Assembly: GCA_965224095.1 (NCBI GenBank)
Contig: OZ245039.1
Location: 1,674,001-1,738,000, forward strand
Source: JBPEWY01 sp965224095
GTDB taxonomy: Bacteria; Bacteroidota; Bacteroidia; Flavobacteriales; Flavobacteriaceae
DNA: 64,000 bases
Direction: 5' to 3'
This document shows positions 9,916-19,874 of the stretch, piece by piece. How positions within the stretch are numbered: position 1 is the stretch's first letter; every line of letters starts with the position of its first letter. Below the pieces are notes generated by a model. That model was not told the DNA's origin. It saw nothing but the letters and a program-made list of their open reading frames with translations, and did no database searches. Both the position numbers and the translations under genes were made by a program.

Positions 9916-9933
9916 AATTTAGTAATTTTCGGT

Positions 9934-11961
9934 ATGAAAATACTGAATTTTACTACATTTAAACTTCTTTTACTTCTGGTTATTGGAATCCTCATAGGGC
10001 ATTACAAACCGATTCCTGTATTCCCCACAGTCCTATTTACTTGCCTTTGTTTTTTAGTATTAATCATTTTCATTTTTATAAAAAGGCAAGATCAACAGCT
10101 GGTTATTATAACGGTCTTGTTTTTAACTACCGTTTTGCTGGGGGTATTAGGGGAAAGCTTCCGGCATATCCGTAACATTCCTTTCGCTATCACCCATTCA
10201 ACATCCTCACCCCCTGAACTGAGAATCAGCGTATATGAAACGTTAAAACCTTCTCCTTACCAGTTTAAATATGTTGTTAAGCTGTACTCGGTAAACACAA
10301 AACCTGTTCGTGCCAGGCTCCTGCTTAATGTAAGGAGAGATCAAAGCGTTCGCAAACTAAAACCGGATGAAGAATTCCTGCTCTTTGCACATCCGGTGGA
10401 AATATCAGGCCCTAAGAATCCCCATAGTTTTGACTACAAGGCTTTTATGCAAAACAAAAACATATCTTATCAATTATTCTGCCATCCGGAAGAACTTTAC
10501 CCTTTAGGTGTTCAAAAGCACACGCTTCGCGGATTAGCTAACAGGCTAAGAAATTCCATGATGTATCATCTTGATAACTATTCTTTCGGTTCGGAAGAAA
10601 AGGCAATCATCGGTGCCCTTTTATTAGGGTTGCGGCAAGAAATCTCTCCTGAGGTTTACAATCATTACAAAAGAGCCGGAGCCGTTCATATCCTGGCTAT
10701 TTCAGGTTTGCATATTGGTGTTCTACTCATATTTCTCAACTGCCTTTTTTATCCGTTCCTACTTATCAGGCATGGAAAAAAAATACGCCTACTACTGGTT
10801 GTTCTATTTCTTTGGGGATTCGCTTTACTATCTGGCTTATCCGCATCAGTGGTCAGAGCAGTAACTATGTTTTCTTTCCTGGCTTATGCATTTTACCTAA
10901 ACCGACCGGTAAACATGTATCATATTATGGCGCTTTCTATGTTCTTTTTACTTCTCTTTAATCCACATTTTATCTTTGATGTTGGATTTCAATTGAGTTA
11001 TGCTGCCGTATTTTCCATAATTTCCATACAGCCGTTACTTATGCGTTGGTGGAGCCCCAGATACTATATGCTTAAAAAAATATGGCAATTACTCTCTACT
11101 TCCATAGCTGCACAAATAGGTGTATTACCCTTAACGCTGTATTACTTTCATCAATTCCCCGCTTTATTTTTTATTTCCAACTTGGTCATTATCCCTTTTC
11201 TCGGAGCAATACTATGCATAGGTATATTTGTTATCATACTGGCTTTACTAAATATCTTACCACAAATCCTGGCTTCTTTTTTAAACGCGATACTTCACGG
11301 AATGAATGTACTTGTGCAATGGATTTCTAAAATAGATTCTTTGGTTTTTGCCGATATTTATTTTAATTCAGGTTTGGTGCTTTGCTACTTCGCATTCCTT
11401 TTTTACCTGGTTCAGTACGCTTGCCACCAAAAACGGAAATACCTAAATGGTTTTTTTGTGTTCGTACTATGCTTTCAGGGAATCCTTATTTACGGCAGGT
11501 TTAAAGCCAATCGGTTAGAAAAATTCATTGTATTTCATCAGCAGCGACATCAAATACTGGGATGGCAGGACAAAGGGCATATCAATATTTATACCTCCTG
11601 TTCCTCCAGGGCTCAATTACCCAGGTTTATAGGCGAATACATGACAGGAGCAAATATTTCGAGAATTCAACTAAATCCCCCGGAGTATTTGTACTACTTA
11701 CAAGGGAAGTCCTTACTGGTGGTGGATAGTCTGGGAATCTATAAAATACAGGGATTATGTCCGGAATATGTTTTACTAAGTTATTCTCCAAAAATTCACT
11801 TAAAACGACTTATCAATCGTATTTCCCCTAAAATGATCATCGCAGACGGAAGCAATTATAAAAGTTACGTAGCCCGATGGAAGCAGACCTGTAAAGAAGA
11901 AAAAATCCCTTTTCACTATACGGGTGAAAAGGGAGCTTTTATCATTGATATAAAAAACTAA
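9934..11961 (+). CDS. comEC: ComEC/Rec2 family DNA uptake channel
   Basis: A polytopic inner membrane protein of 675 residues. The N-terminal spans are followed by a DUF4131-like soluble region, then the Competence domain with GAVHILAISGLHIGVLLIFL and GLSASVVRAVTMFSFLAY. These are hallmarks of the ComEC channel that passes single-stranded DNA into the cytoplasm. The C-terminal ~150 residues occupy the place of the beta-lactamase-like domain but show no clear HxHxDH metal motif, so that domain looks degenerate or absent, as in many Bacteroidota. It lies 18 nt after the NlpC/P60 gene and converges on the POT transporter with 3 nt between stops. Confidence 0.93.
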   Translation: MKILNFTTFKLLLLLVIGILIGHYKPIPVFPTVLFTCLCFLVLIIFIFIKRQDQQLVIITVLFLTTVLLGVLGESFRHIRNIPFAITHSTSSPPELRISVYETLKPSPYQFKYVVKLYSVNTKPVRARLLLNVRRDQSVRKLKPDEEFLLFAHPVEISGPKNPHSFDYKAFMQNKNISYQLFCHPEELYPLGVQKHTLRGLANRLRNSMMYHLDNYSFGSEEKAIIGALLLGLRQEISPEVYNHYKRAGAVHILAISGLHIGVLLIFLNCLFYPFLLIRHGKKIRLLLVVLFLWGFALLSGLSASVVRAVTMFSFLAYAFYLNRPVNMYHIMALSMFFLLLFNPHFIFDVGFQLSYAAVFSIISIQPLLMRWWSPRYYMLKKIWQLLSTSIAAQIGVLPLTLYYFHQFPALFFISNLVIIPFLGAILCIGIFVIILALLNILPQILASFLNAILHGMNVLVQWISKIDSLVFADIYFNSGLVLCYFAFLFYLVQYACHQKRKYLNGFFVFVLCFQGILIYGRFKANRLEKFIVFHQQRHQILGWQDKGHINIYTSCSSRAQLPRFIGEYMTGANISRIQLNPPEYLYYLQGKSLLVVDSLGIYKIQGLCPEYVLLSYSPKIHLKRLINRISPKMIIADGSNYKSYVARWKQTCKEEKIPFHYTGEKGAFIIDIKN

Positions 11962-11964
11962 TAC

Positions 11965-13776
11965 CTATTTTACGCCGTGCATGTATTTCTTAATTACAGG
12001 CCCCATAGCCACTGAGAATACGGCTAGAAATACCGAAATAACGGTTAGTATCCAGAAGAAATAGGCAATTCCATTTTCATTGGCAATTTTGTCTACATTT
12101 TCTCCGAACATTCCTGCTAGTTTCATTCCAATGGCGATAGCCAGGTACCACACGCCAAACATAAATGCAATCATTCTGGCGGGAACTAATTTGCTAACGT
12201 AAGACAATCCTACCGGTGAAATACACAATTCGCCCAGGGTATGGAATAAATATACCAATATTAACCAAACCATACTCACTGCAGCTGTTTTAGCACCCGC
12301 TTCAATTCCTCCGGCGCCAAATGCCACGCAAGCCATTCCAAGAGCCAATAAGAACATTCCTATACCGAACTTTACATTGGCTGAAGGATTGAATTTACTT
12401 TCCCACAATTTAGAAAACAAGGGGGCAAACGTAATAATAAACAATGAGTTCAGCACTCCGAACCAGGAAGCCGGTACTTCTGTTAATGGTTTTGTTGCTT
12501 TTTCAATACGCAGGGCATCCAGGGTACTTTCCGACAAATTCAAATAACCAGCCACGTAGAAATCCCGCATCAACATCCAGATTGTAATAATCCAGATAAT
12601 TAAAAAACTCAGTGATAGTATAATATTTGCAAGTCCGTATTTTTTAAAGGTTTGCTTAAAAAGTTTAAACATCACCCAGTTTATAATTACCAGAGGGATC
12701 ACTGCCATTAACGAATTAACAATCAGAAAGGTCAATCCCGCATTCCCCGTTAATATCCTGTTTGTATAATCTTTTGCAAAAATAGTAAGTGTTCCGGGAG
12801 CCTGTTCGAATACTGCCCAAAAGAAAATAGTAAGAAAGGCGAAAAAGGAAACGGCTATCATTTTCTCCCGCGTAATCCTGGAGTATTTAGTAAGTCGGTA
12901 AATTAATAATCCGAGAAATAAAACTAGTGCCAAAATAATCATGAAATCATTTCCGTTCAATCCCAGAAAATTAAAATTAAAAACGTTAAAAGATCCTCCG
13001 GATATTTTAGAGGCCGGAGAGTTAATCAACCACAAAAGTCCTATTATACTGGAAACTGCAATAAGTACCAGCTGCCAATGAGTAAATGGGTTTTTTTTAT
13101 CACCATCTGCTTTTTCCTGTTCGAGTCTCGATTGTTTTGTAGGCTTGAGTCCTATATCCCCAAAAATTCCCTGAGAGAACCAAAATTGTAATAATCCGAA
13201 TAACATAAATATACCGGCTAATCCAAAACCGATGTTCCAGCCTACTTTTTCTCCGAGATAGCCACAAAGTAAAATACCGAGGAAAGCGCCTGCATTAACC
13301 CCCATATAAAATATGGTATATGCGCCGTCTTTTTTATTGACATGATTCTTATACATTTCGGAAATAATGGAAGTCATATTTGGTTTAAAAAAGCCACTTC
13401 CAAAAACCAGCAGGGTCAGCCCCAGATATATAAAAAACTGGGTTTCCATTGCCATTGAGGCATGTCCTAATGTCATAAGCAAGGCTCCGATAACAACTGC
13501 CCATCGGTATCCGACCACCTTATCGGCAAAATACCCTCCCAGCATGGTAGACAAATAAACCAATCCCGTATAGGTGCCGAATAAAGCCATGGCATGCTCT
13601 CTGGGCCAGCCCCAGCCTTCGTCCATGAGAGAAGCTGTAAGAAAAAGTACCAACAGGGCCCGCATTCCATAATAAGAAAAGCGTTCCCACATTTCGGTAA
13701 AAAATAAAACAAATAATCCCGAAGGATGACCGAGGACCGTATTTTTAAAAAACTGATCTGTAGATGAAGAACTCAT
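11965..13776 (-). CDS. POT family proton-dependent oligopeptide transporter (603 aa)
   Basis: A major facilitator protein of the POT/PTR2 family. The first helix contains FFTEMWERFSYYGMRALLV, with the ExxER motif needed for proton coupling. The later helix contains FHTLGELCISPVGLSYVSKL, the second PTR2 signature. At 603 residues it has extra central helices compared with its neighbour (for example SSIIGLLWLINS and IMILALVLFLGLL). It imports di- or tripeptides across the inner membrane. It lies 17 nt downstream of a second POT gene and the dipeptidyl peptidase IV gene, so peptides released outside the membrane are probably taken up by this pair. Confidence 0.94.
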   Translation of the reverse strand: MSSSSTDQFFKNTVLGHPSGLFVLFFTEMWERFSYYGMRALLVLFLTASLMDEGWGWPREHAMALFGTYTGLVYLSTMLGGYFADKVVGYRWAVVIGALLMTLGHASMAMETQFFIYLGLTLLVFGSGFFKPNMTSIISEMYKNHVNKKDGAYTIFYMGVNAGAFLGILLCGYLGEKVGWNIGFGLAGIFMLFGLLQFWFSQGIFGDIGLKPTKQSRLEQEKADGDKKNPFTHWQLVLIAVSSIIGLLWLINSPASKISGGSFNVFNFNFLGLNGNDFMIILALVLFLGLLIYRLTKYSRITREKMIAVSFFAFLTIFFWAVFEQAPGTLTIFAKDYTNRILTGNAGLTFLIVNSLMAVIPLVIINWVMFKLFKQTFKKYGLANIILSLSFLIIWIITIWMLMRDFYVAGYLNLSESTLDALRIEKATKPLTEVPASWFGVLNSLFIITFAPLFSKLWESKFNPSANVKFGIGMFLLALGMACVAFGAGGIEAGAKTAAVSMVWLILVYLFHTLGELCISPVGLSYVSKLVPARMIAFMFGVWYLAIAIGMKLAGMFGENVDKIANENGIAYFFWILTVISVFLAVFSVAMGPVIKKYMHGVK

Positions 13777-13793
13777 ATTTCCACGTTTAGGTA

Positions 13794-15179
13794 TTAATTA
13801 TCCGCCAATTCAAAGCCTTCGGCTTCTTCATTCATGGTTCTTTCATTATCTTCTGCACCATGTGTAAGGGCTTCCAGTTTTTTTCTAAAAAGCAACACTA
13901 ATCCTCCAAATGCCACACAGAACACGGCGATACCCGTAAATATAGTATACTCACCCAGGCTTTCGGAAGCTTCACCCAACAATCCAGCCAGCTTATTTCC
14001 AAAGCCGGTCATGGCAAAGTATACGCCCATCATAAGAGAAGCATATTTTACCGGAGCTAACTTGGTGATATAAGACAATGCCACTGGCGAAATACAAAGC
14101 TCCCCTACCGTATGGAATAAATACGCCAGTACCAGCCAATACATAGCCGAAGATCCACTGCTATTATACTCACCTGCAGCAGCCGTCATAAAGAAGAATC
14201 CGGTTCCCATTATAATAAGTCCCAAAATCATTTTAAAGAGTGATGTGGAAACTTTGCCCTTTAGTTTTCGGTTTGCCCAATAGGCTGCAACCGAAGTTCC
14301 AAGGAAAATAATAAACATAGCATTTAATGATTGAAACCAGGAAGCCGGTACTTCCCATCCCATGAGCATTCTATTGGTTTTTTCCTTCGCATAAATATTC
14401 ATAAGCCCTCCTGCCTGTTCGAAAGCGCCCCAAAAAACAATTACCAGCAGAAAGGATATAAATAGAACAATTACACGATCTTTTTCAATCTTGGTTAGAG
14501 GTCTTTTCATGATTTCTTTATCTTCCTGTTTGCCGGAAGTACCAAGGAAGTTCCCTACATGCCTTAAGTGCTTCTGACCTAAAAGGTATTGCAATAATCC
14601 CAGGGCCATTCCAATACCGGCCAGACCAAAGCCATAATGCCATCCGTGAACCTCTCCAACATATCCAACGATCAAACTCGCCAGAAAGGCCCCGATATTA
14701 ATCCCTATATAGAAAATGGTAAATCCTTTGTCTCTTCTAATATCTCCTGGTCTGTATAAACCACCAACCATGGTTGATATATTGGGTTTAAGCATTCCAA
14801 CACCGGCAATAATAAGCCCTAAACCTGTATAAAATGCCCACATCTGTTCCACGGCCAGTATACTGTGTCCGGCAACTAAAAGTATCCCTCCAACAAGTAC
14901 CGATTTTTTCTGTCCGAGAAATTTATCGGCTATCCATCCTCCCGGAATAGATGCTACATATACCAGCATGGTATACCATCCATAAAGCGCTAGTGCTTCA
15001 CCGTTTGTCCATCCAAGGCCCGGATTTATGTCGTTGGTTTTGGCTACCAGATACAATACCAATATGGCACGCATCCCGTAATAGGAGAAGCGCTCCCACA
15101 TTTCAGTAAAAAACAATACATAAAGTCCTATCGGATGCCCGAATAGTTCTTTTTTCGAAACAGAATTTGAAGTTGTCAT
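13794..15179 (-). CDS. POT family proton-dependent oligopeptide transporter (461 aa)
   Basis: A second POT/PTR2 transporter that shares the FFTEMWERFSYYGMRAILV first helix and the FHTVGELCISPVALSYITKL signature with its neighbour. It is shorter (461 residues), with the central insertion reduced to a hydrophilic loop around residues 210-230. The acidic tail after the last helix (GAEDNERTMNEEAEGFELAD) is distinctive. The gene sits between the dipeptidyl peptidase IV gene (30 nt upstream) and the longer transporter (17 nt downstream), on the same strand. The pair looks like a tandem duplication that has diverged, perhaps for different peptide ranges. Confidence 0.94.
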   Translation of the reverse strand: MTTSNSVSKKELFGHPIGLYVLFFTEMWERFSYYGMRAILVLYLVAKTNDINPGLGWTNGEALALYGWYTMLVYVASIPGGWIADKFLGQKKSVLVGGILLVAGHSILAVEQMWAFYTGLGLIIAGVGMLKPNISTMVGGLYRPGDIRRDKGFTIFYIGINIGAFLASLIVGYVGEVHGWHYGFGLAGIGMALGLLQYLLGQKHLRHVGNFLGTSGKQEDKEIMKRPLTKIEKDRVIVLFISFLLVIVFWGAFEQAGGLMNIYAKEKTNRMLMGWEVPASWFQSLNAMFIIFLGTSVAAYWANRKLKGKVSTSLFKMILGLIIMGTGFFFMTAAAGEYNSSGSSAMYWLVLAYLFHTVGELCISPVALSYITKLAPVKYASLMMGVYFAMTGFGNKLAGLLGEASESLGEYTIFTGIAVFCVAFGGLVLLFRKKLEALTHGAEDNERTMNEEAEGFELADN

Positions 15180-15209
15180 TATAAAGTTTGGATTAGTTTA
15201 AGTGCTCAA

Positions 15210-17423
15210 TTACCCTTTAATTTTTTCCAGTTCCATTTCTTCTTCCTGTGCCTTGGGTTGCCCCAAATGCTCTTTAATGAAATTGGTCATTTTAGTATAT
15301 AATTGCAATCGGGTATTTCCTCCGAATATTCCATGGTTTCTATCCGGGTAAATGGCCAGATCAAACTGTTTATTAGCCTGAACCAGCGCATCGATCATTT
15401 GCATTGTGTTTTGTACGTGAACATTATCGTCTCCCGAACCGTGAACCAACAAATAAGCGCCTTTCAATTTGTCCACATGATTTATGGGTGAATTCTCATC
15501 ATAGCCGCTTGCATTTTCCTGAGGTGTTTGCATATAACGTTCTGTATATATGGTATCGTAAAAGCGCCAGCTTGTTACCGGTGCTACTGCAATGGCCATT
15601 GAAAACACGTCGCTTCCCTTTAAAATACAATTACTGCTCATAAAGCCTCCGTAGCTCCACCCCCAAATTCCAATTCTATCAGCATCTATATAAGGACGCT
15701 TAGCAAGTTCTTTTGCCGCAGAAATTTGATCTTCCACTTCATATTTTCCGAGTTCTTTATAGGTAACTTTTTTGAAGTCGGCACCCTTAAAACCGGTTCC
15801 TCTACCATCTACACATGCAATAATATAGCCTTGTTGTGCAAGCATTTGATACCAGTAGTCATTAGCTCCCATCCATCGATTGCTCACTTGTTGAGAGCCC
15901 GGTCCGCTGTATTGATACATAAACAACGGATACTTTTTATTCGGATCGAAATCTGCAGGTTTGATCATCCACATATTAAGTTCATTGCCGTTTACGGTTA
16001 TCGTACTAAATTCTTTAGGAGAAAGCCGATAGTCCTTTAGTTTTTCCGATATGGCATTATTATTAACAAGCTCCTTGATTTTTTTTCCGTTTTTGGAGTC
16101 GTACAAAGTGTACGAGGTAGGAGTTTTTGCATTCGAAAAGGAATTTATAAAATAGGTGAAATCCGAACTGAACGTTGCCCGGTTGCTCCCAATACCCTCG
16201 GTAAGTTGCTTTTTCCCTTTACCATTCAATCCTATAGAGTAGATTCCCCGGTTTATAGACCCCGGTTCGGTAGATTGATAATAAACCCGGCCTGTTGTCG
16301 GGCTGAACCCGTAAAAATCCGTAACCTCCCAATTTCCATTGGTAATTTGCCTTATGAGTTTTCCGGTTTTATCATAATAGTAAATATGATTAAACCCATC
16401 TTGTTCACTGGTCCACAAAAAACTGTTTGCATTTAAAAAAGTAAGATTGTCTGTAATATCAATATACGCTTTATCCTTTTCATCCAAAACCTTGGTTACA
16501 GAACCATCTGACGCGTTTACCATTAACAGGCGCAAATGATTTTGGTGCCTGTTCATTACCTGAGCGCTCAGCACATTTTTATCATTTGTCCATTTAATAC
16601 GTGGGATATAATACGCTTCTCCAAGATTAATTTCGGATGTAGATCCGGAATTCATTTCATAAATATGCAAAGAAACCGTAGCATTTTTTTCTCCTGCTTT
16701 GGGATACTTAAACACCTGCTGTGAAGGATACAGGGCATCACCGTATATATCCATAGAAAACTCCGGGACTTCACTTTCGTCAAAGCGGAGAAATGCAATG
16801 CGTGTTCCATTGCTATTCCAATCAAAGGCACGAACAAAGCTAAACTCTTCTTCATACACCCAATCGGTAATGCCATTAATTATTTTATTCTTAACACCAT
16901 CCGTTGTTATTTGTACGGTTTGCTGGTTTGTAAGATCTTTTACATACAGGTTATTAGCATACACATAAGCCACATGTGTTCCGGTGGGAGAAAACATAGG
17001 TTCCTGAATTTTTTCTTCCGCAATCCGGGTTGTTTTTTTTGTAGTCCTGTCGTACACATAATAAATCCCCAGGCGTGATCTCCTGTATACCGGCTCTACA
17101 TTGGTTGCCAGTATTAGCTTGGATTCATCGTTGCTAAATTCATACGATGTAAAATAGGGAATCTCTTCAATATCCTGAGAAGACACAATAGTTCCCACCT
17201 TTTGTTGAGTTTTATAATCATACTGATCAACCGATGAGCTTCTGGTAGTTCTGTTGAAATTAAGGACCGCGTATTGTTTCCCGCTTTTCATAGAACGAAG
17301 CACGTCCATTCTTTCCGTGCTGAAAGCGCCCCCCCATATTTCGTCTAATGTAATTTGTTTGTTTTGTGAATAGCTTACTCCGATCAGAGCCACAAATAGA
17401 AAAGAAAGCAAAAATTGTCTCAT
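15210..17423 (-). CDS. Dipeptidyl peptidase IV (S9B serine peptidase), exported
   Basis: A 737-residue exported peptidase that removes N-terminal X-Pro or X-Ala dipeptides. ATG at 17423 gives the signal peptide MRQFLLSFLFVALIGVSYSQ; the TTG one codon before is not needed. The N-terminal half is a beta-propeller (DPPIV_N), and the helix motif DWVYEEEF provides the glutamates that bind the substrate amino group. The C-terminal alpha/beta hydrolase domain has the nucleophile in WGWSYGGFMS, the Asp in HGSGDDNVHV and the His in YPDRNHGIFGG. It is the first gene of a unit with two peptide transporters, which fits periplasmic dipeptide production followed by import. Confidence 0.95.
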   Translation of the reverse strand: MRQFLLSFLFVALIGVSYSQNKQITLDEIWGGAFSTERMDVLRSMKSGKQYAVLNFNRTTRSSSVDQYDYKTQQKVGTIVSSQDIEEIPYFTSYEFSNDESKLILATNVEPVYRRSRLGIYYVYDRTTKKTTRIAEEKIQEPMFSPTGTHVAYVYANNLYVKDLTNQQTVQITTDGVKNKIINGITDWVYEEEFSFVRAFDWNSNGTRIAFLRFDESEVPEFSMDIYGDALYPSQQVFKYPKAGEKNATVSLHIYEMNSGSTSEINLGEAYYIPRIKWTNDKNVLSAQVMNRHQNHLRLLMVNASDGSVTKVLDEKDKAYIDITDNLTFLNANSFLWTSEQDGFNHIYYYDKTGKLIRQITNGNWEVTDFYGFSPTTGRVYYQSTEPGSINRGIYSIGLNGKGKKQLTEGIGSNRATFSSDFTYFINSFSNAKTPTSYTLYDSKNGKKIKELVNNNAISEKLKDYRLSPKEFSTITVNGNELNMWMIKPADFDPNKKYPLFMYQYSGPGSQQVSNRWMGANDYWYQMLAQQGYIIACVDGRGTGFKGADFKKVTYKELGKYEVEDQISAAKELAKRPYIDADRIGIWGWSYGGFMSSNCILKGSDVFSMAIAVAPVTSWRFYDTIYTERYMQTPQENASGYDENSPINHVDKLKGAYLLVHGSGDDNVHVQNTMQMIDALVQANKQFDLAIYPDRNHGIFGGNTRLQLYTKMTNFIKEHLGQPKAQEEEMELEKIKG

Positions 17424-17561
17424 CAATTTAAAATTTGATTAAAAACTGTCAAGTTTACTAATAATTTCACAAAAATGTAAACTTTTTTCGTTAAACATTC
17501 CCCTTTTAAAACCCTTTCGCCACAAATATCCAGCCAAAGATAAAGCACTCGTGTTAATTAG

Positions 17562-17569
17562 TATCTTTG
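17562..17569 (+). promoter_or_regulatory. Probable -7 promoter element for the HMG-CoA reductase gene
   Basis: The sequence TATCTTTG matches the Bacteroidota -7 consensus TAnnTTTG exactly and ends 20 nt before the ATG at 17590. That predicts a very short 5' leader. I find no clear TTG at the expected -33 distance, so the call rests on the -7 box and its position in the divergent intergenic region. Confidence 0.5.
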
Positions 17570-17589
17570 CGCTTTGAAACCGTTTTATA

Positions 17590-18915
17590 ATGATGAAACC
17601 TATTACAGGATTTTCAAAACTTTCCAAAGAGGAAAAAATCACCTGGTTAACCGAAAATTATTTTTCCGGAGATGAAGAGGTAATCAAGGTGTTAAAACAA
17701 TACTGGAATGAAGATAAGAAACTCCAGAAGCTTCACGATGAATTCATAGAAAACACCGTTTCCAACTACTATCTCCCTTTGGGTATAGCGCCTAATTTTC
17801 TAATAAATGGAAAATATTATGCGATTCCCATGGTAATTGAGGAAAGTTCGGTTGTGGCTGCTGCCAGTAAAGCTGCCAAATTTTGGATGGCCCGCGGAGG
17901 TTTTAACGCAGAAGTACTGGGAACCGAAAAAATAGGGCAAGTTCATTTTACTTATACGGGAGCACCCGAAAAATTAGAACGCTTTTTTAAGGATATAAAA
18001 CCTAGGCTAATCGATTCCTGTAAAAAGATTACCGGTAATATGGAAAAACGCGGAGGTGGTATTCTTGATATTATACTTGTAAACAAAACCGATAATCTGG
18101 ATCATTACTTTCAATTGCATGCCACCTTTGATACGCTGGATGCCATGGGAGCCAATTTCATAAATTCCTGCCTGGAACAATTTGCCAAAACACTGGTAAG
18201 TGAGGCACAAAAGAGTGATTCCCTTAGAGAAAACCCGGGAGATCTAAACGTAATAATGAGCATTCTGTCTAATTACATTCCCCAATGTATCGTGAGAGCC
18301 GAGGTGCGTTGTTCCGTTTCCGAACTAAATGAAGACCCCGGTTTGGAACCACATGATTTTGCTCAAAAATTTGTTCAGGCAGTTCAAATAGCCCGGATAG
18401 AGCCTTATCGGGCTGTAACCCATAACAAGGGCATTATGAACGGTATTGATGCCGTTGTTCTGGCAACGGGAAACGATTTCAGAGCCGTGGAAGCCGGAGT
18501 ACATGCTTATGCTTCAAGAAAAGGGGTTTATTCCAGCCTTACCGAAGCCCGGGTAGAGAACAATACTTTTATTTTTAGTATCGAAATACCTTTGGCATTA
18601 GGAACTGTTGGAGGATTAACCAAATTACATCCTCTTGTTCAGGTAGCGCTTCGGTTGTTACAAAATCCTTCGGCGAAAGAACTTATGCAGATAGTTGCGG
18701 TTGCCGGTTTAGCCCAGAATTTTGCAGCTATAAGATCATTAATTACAACCGGAATCCAACAAGGGCATATGAAGATGCATCTGCTAAATATCTTAAACCA
18801 ACTGGGAGCTACCGAAGAAGAGAAAGTGTATTTTGCAGCATATTTCAGAGACAAAACGGTTTCTCATAACGAGGTTGTAAAAAGTTATACGCAATATAAA
18901 ATGGAAAAAGCCTGA
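17590..18915 (+). CDS. Hydroxymethylglutaryl-CoA reductase
   Basis: A 441-residue HMG-CoA reductase, most like the bacterial class II enzymes. Visible signatures are VIEESSVVAAASKAAKFW (substrate Glu and helix), DAMGANFINSCLEQ, ATGNDFRAVEAGVHAYASRK, and the nucleotide-binding segment LALGTVGGLTKLHPLVQVAL. It reduces HMG-CoA to mevalonate, the committed step of the mevalonate route to isoprenoids. The next gene, a GHMP kinase, overlaps its stop by 1 nt (TGATG), which supports a pathway operon. ATG at 17590 and ATG at 17593 are both possible starts. Confidence 0.94.
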   Translation: MMKPITGFSKLSKEEKITWLTENYFSGDEEVIKVLKQYWNEDKKLQKLHDEFIENTVSNYYLPLGIAPNFLINGKYYAIPMVIEESSVVAAASKAAKFWMARGGFNAEVLGTEKIGQVHFTYTGAPEKLERFFKDIKPRLIDSCKKITGNMEKRGGGILDIILVNKTDNLDHYFQLHATFDTLDAMGANFINSCLEQFAKTLVSEAQKSDSLRENPGDLNVIMSILSNYIPQCIVRAEVRCSVSELNEDPGLEPHDFAQKFVQAVQIARIEPYRAVTHNKGIMNGIDAVVLATGNDFRAVEAGVHAYASRKGVYSSLTEARVENNTFIFSIEIPLALGTVGGLTKLHPLVQVALRLLQNPSAKELMQIVAVAGLAQNFAAIRSLITTGIQQGHMKMHLLNILNQLGATEEEKVYFAAYFRDKTVSHNEVVKSYTQYKMEKA

Positions 18916-19820
18916 TGAAAACATTTTACAGCAATGGTAAATTGTTACTCTCCGGCGAGTATGTTATTCTTGAAGGAGCATTAGGATTAGCAATCCCTAC
19001 TTCGTTTGGGCAATATCTGCAGGTAGAGGAAAAATCAGAATCGGGAATTCACTGGCAGAGTTTTGACCATGTTAAAAAATGTTGGTTTGAAACTCGTATT
19101 CTACCGGATGAGATAACGCGTTCCTCGTATGCCATAACCTCAGACACGCGAAATTCCCTTTTAAAAATCCTACAGGTAATTATTGAAGAAAAACCGGACA
19201 TCTTTAAACAGGGCGGGTATCAAATACGGACTCATTTGGATTTCCCGAGAGATTGGGGGCTGGGGTCTTCTTCAACCCTGATTAACAATCTGGCTCAATG
19301 GGCTGGGATGGATGCTTTTGCCCTTCAGGCCAAAACATTTGAGGGAAGCGGTTATGATATTGCCTGCGCACAACGAAATAATCCTATTACCTATAGGTAT
19401 ATCCCTGCTAAACCCGAAGTTACCGAAGTTACCTTCTCACCCGCATTCAAAGACCGGCTTTATTTTATTTATCTCAATAAAAAGCAGAATAGCCGAAAGG
19501 GAATCGACCTCTTTAAAAGCATAAAAAAAAGGCTTCACAACGAAATTCATATAATCTCCGCTATTACAAACGATCTTATTAAATGTACGCATATTGAAGA
19601 ATTTGAAATGTTAATTGACGAACATGAAAACCTTATAGGAGGTATTCTCAATCAACAACCCATTAAAGGAGTATATTTTTCAGATTATTTCGGAGCTGTA
19701 AAAAGTCTCGGAGCATGGGGAGGAGATTTTGTATTAGCCACCGGAGACGAAACCACGCCGAATTATTTTAGAAAAAAAGGATTTCCTACGGTTATAGCAT
19801 ATAAGGATATGGTATTATAA
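18915..19820 (+). CDS. GYDIA-family GHMP kinase, probable mevalonate-pathway kinase
   Basis: A 301-residue GHMP kinase. The N-terminal NGKLLLSGEYVILEGALGLA fits a substrate-binding strand, WGLGSSSTLINNLAQW is the glycine/serine-rich ATP loop, and GSGYDIACA contains the GYDIA signature that names this Bacteroidota-restricted family. Coupling to HMG-CoA reductase suggests that it phosphorylates mevalonate or a phosphorylated form, but the exact substrate cannot be read from the sequence. The TAA stop is embedded in the foot of a strong terminator hairpin. Confidence 0.9.
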   Translation: MKTFYSNGKLLLSGEYVILEGALGLAIPTSFGQYLQVEEKSESGIHWQSFDHVKKCWFETRILPDEITRSSYAITSDTRNSLLKILQVIIEEKPDIFKQGGYQIRTHLDFPRDWGLGSSSTLINNLAQWAGMDAFALQAKTFEGSGYDIACAQRNNPITYRYIPAKPEVTEVTFSPAFKDRLYFIYLNKKQNSRKGIDLFKSIKKRLHNEIHIISAITNDLIKCTHIEEFEMLIDEHENLIGGILNQQPIKGVYFSDYFGAVKSLGAWGGDFVLATGDETTPNYFRKKGFPTVIAYKDMVL

Positions 19821-19857
19821 CAAAGACCTTTCCGGTTCTCGGAAAGGTCTTTGTTAT
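19817..19857. terminator. Bidirectional intrinsic terminator between convergent genes
   Basis: A perfect 17-bp inverted repeat: the left arm 19817-19833 ends in AAAGACCTTTCC, the loop is GGTTCTC, and the right arm is 19841-19857. The left arm begins within the last two codons of the GHMP kinase gene, including its stop. It stands between convergent genes (the kinase on plus, the PpiD-like gene on minus) and can serve both. Confidence 0.85.
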
Positions 19858-19874
19858 AGTGTATGTATGGTGCA

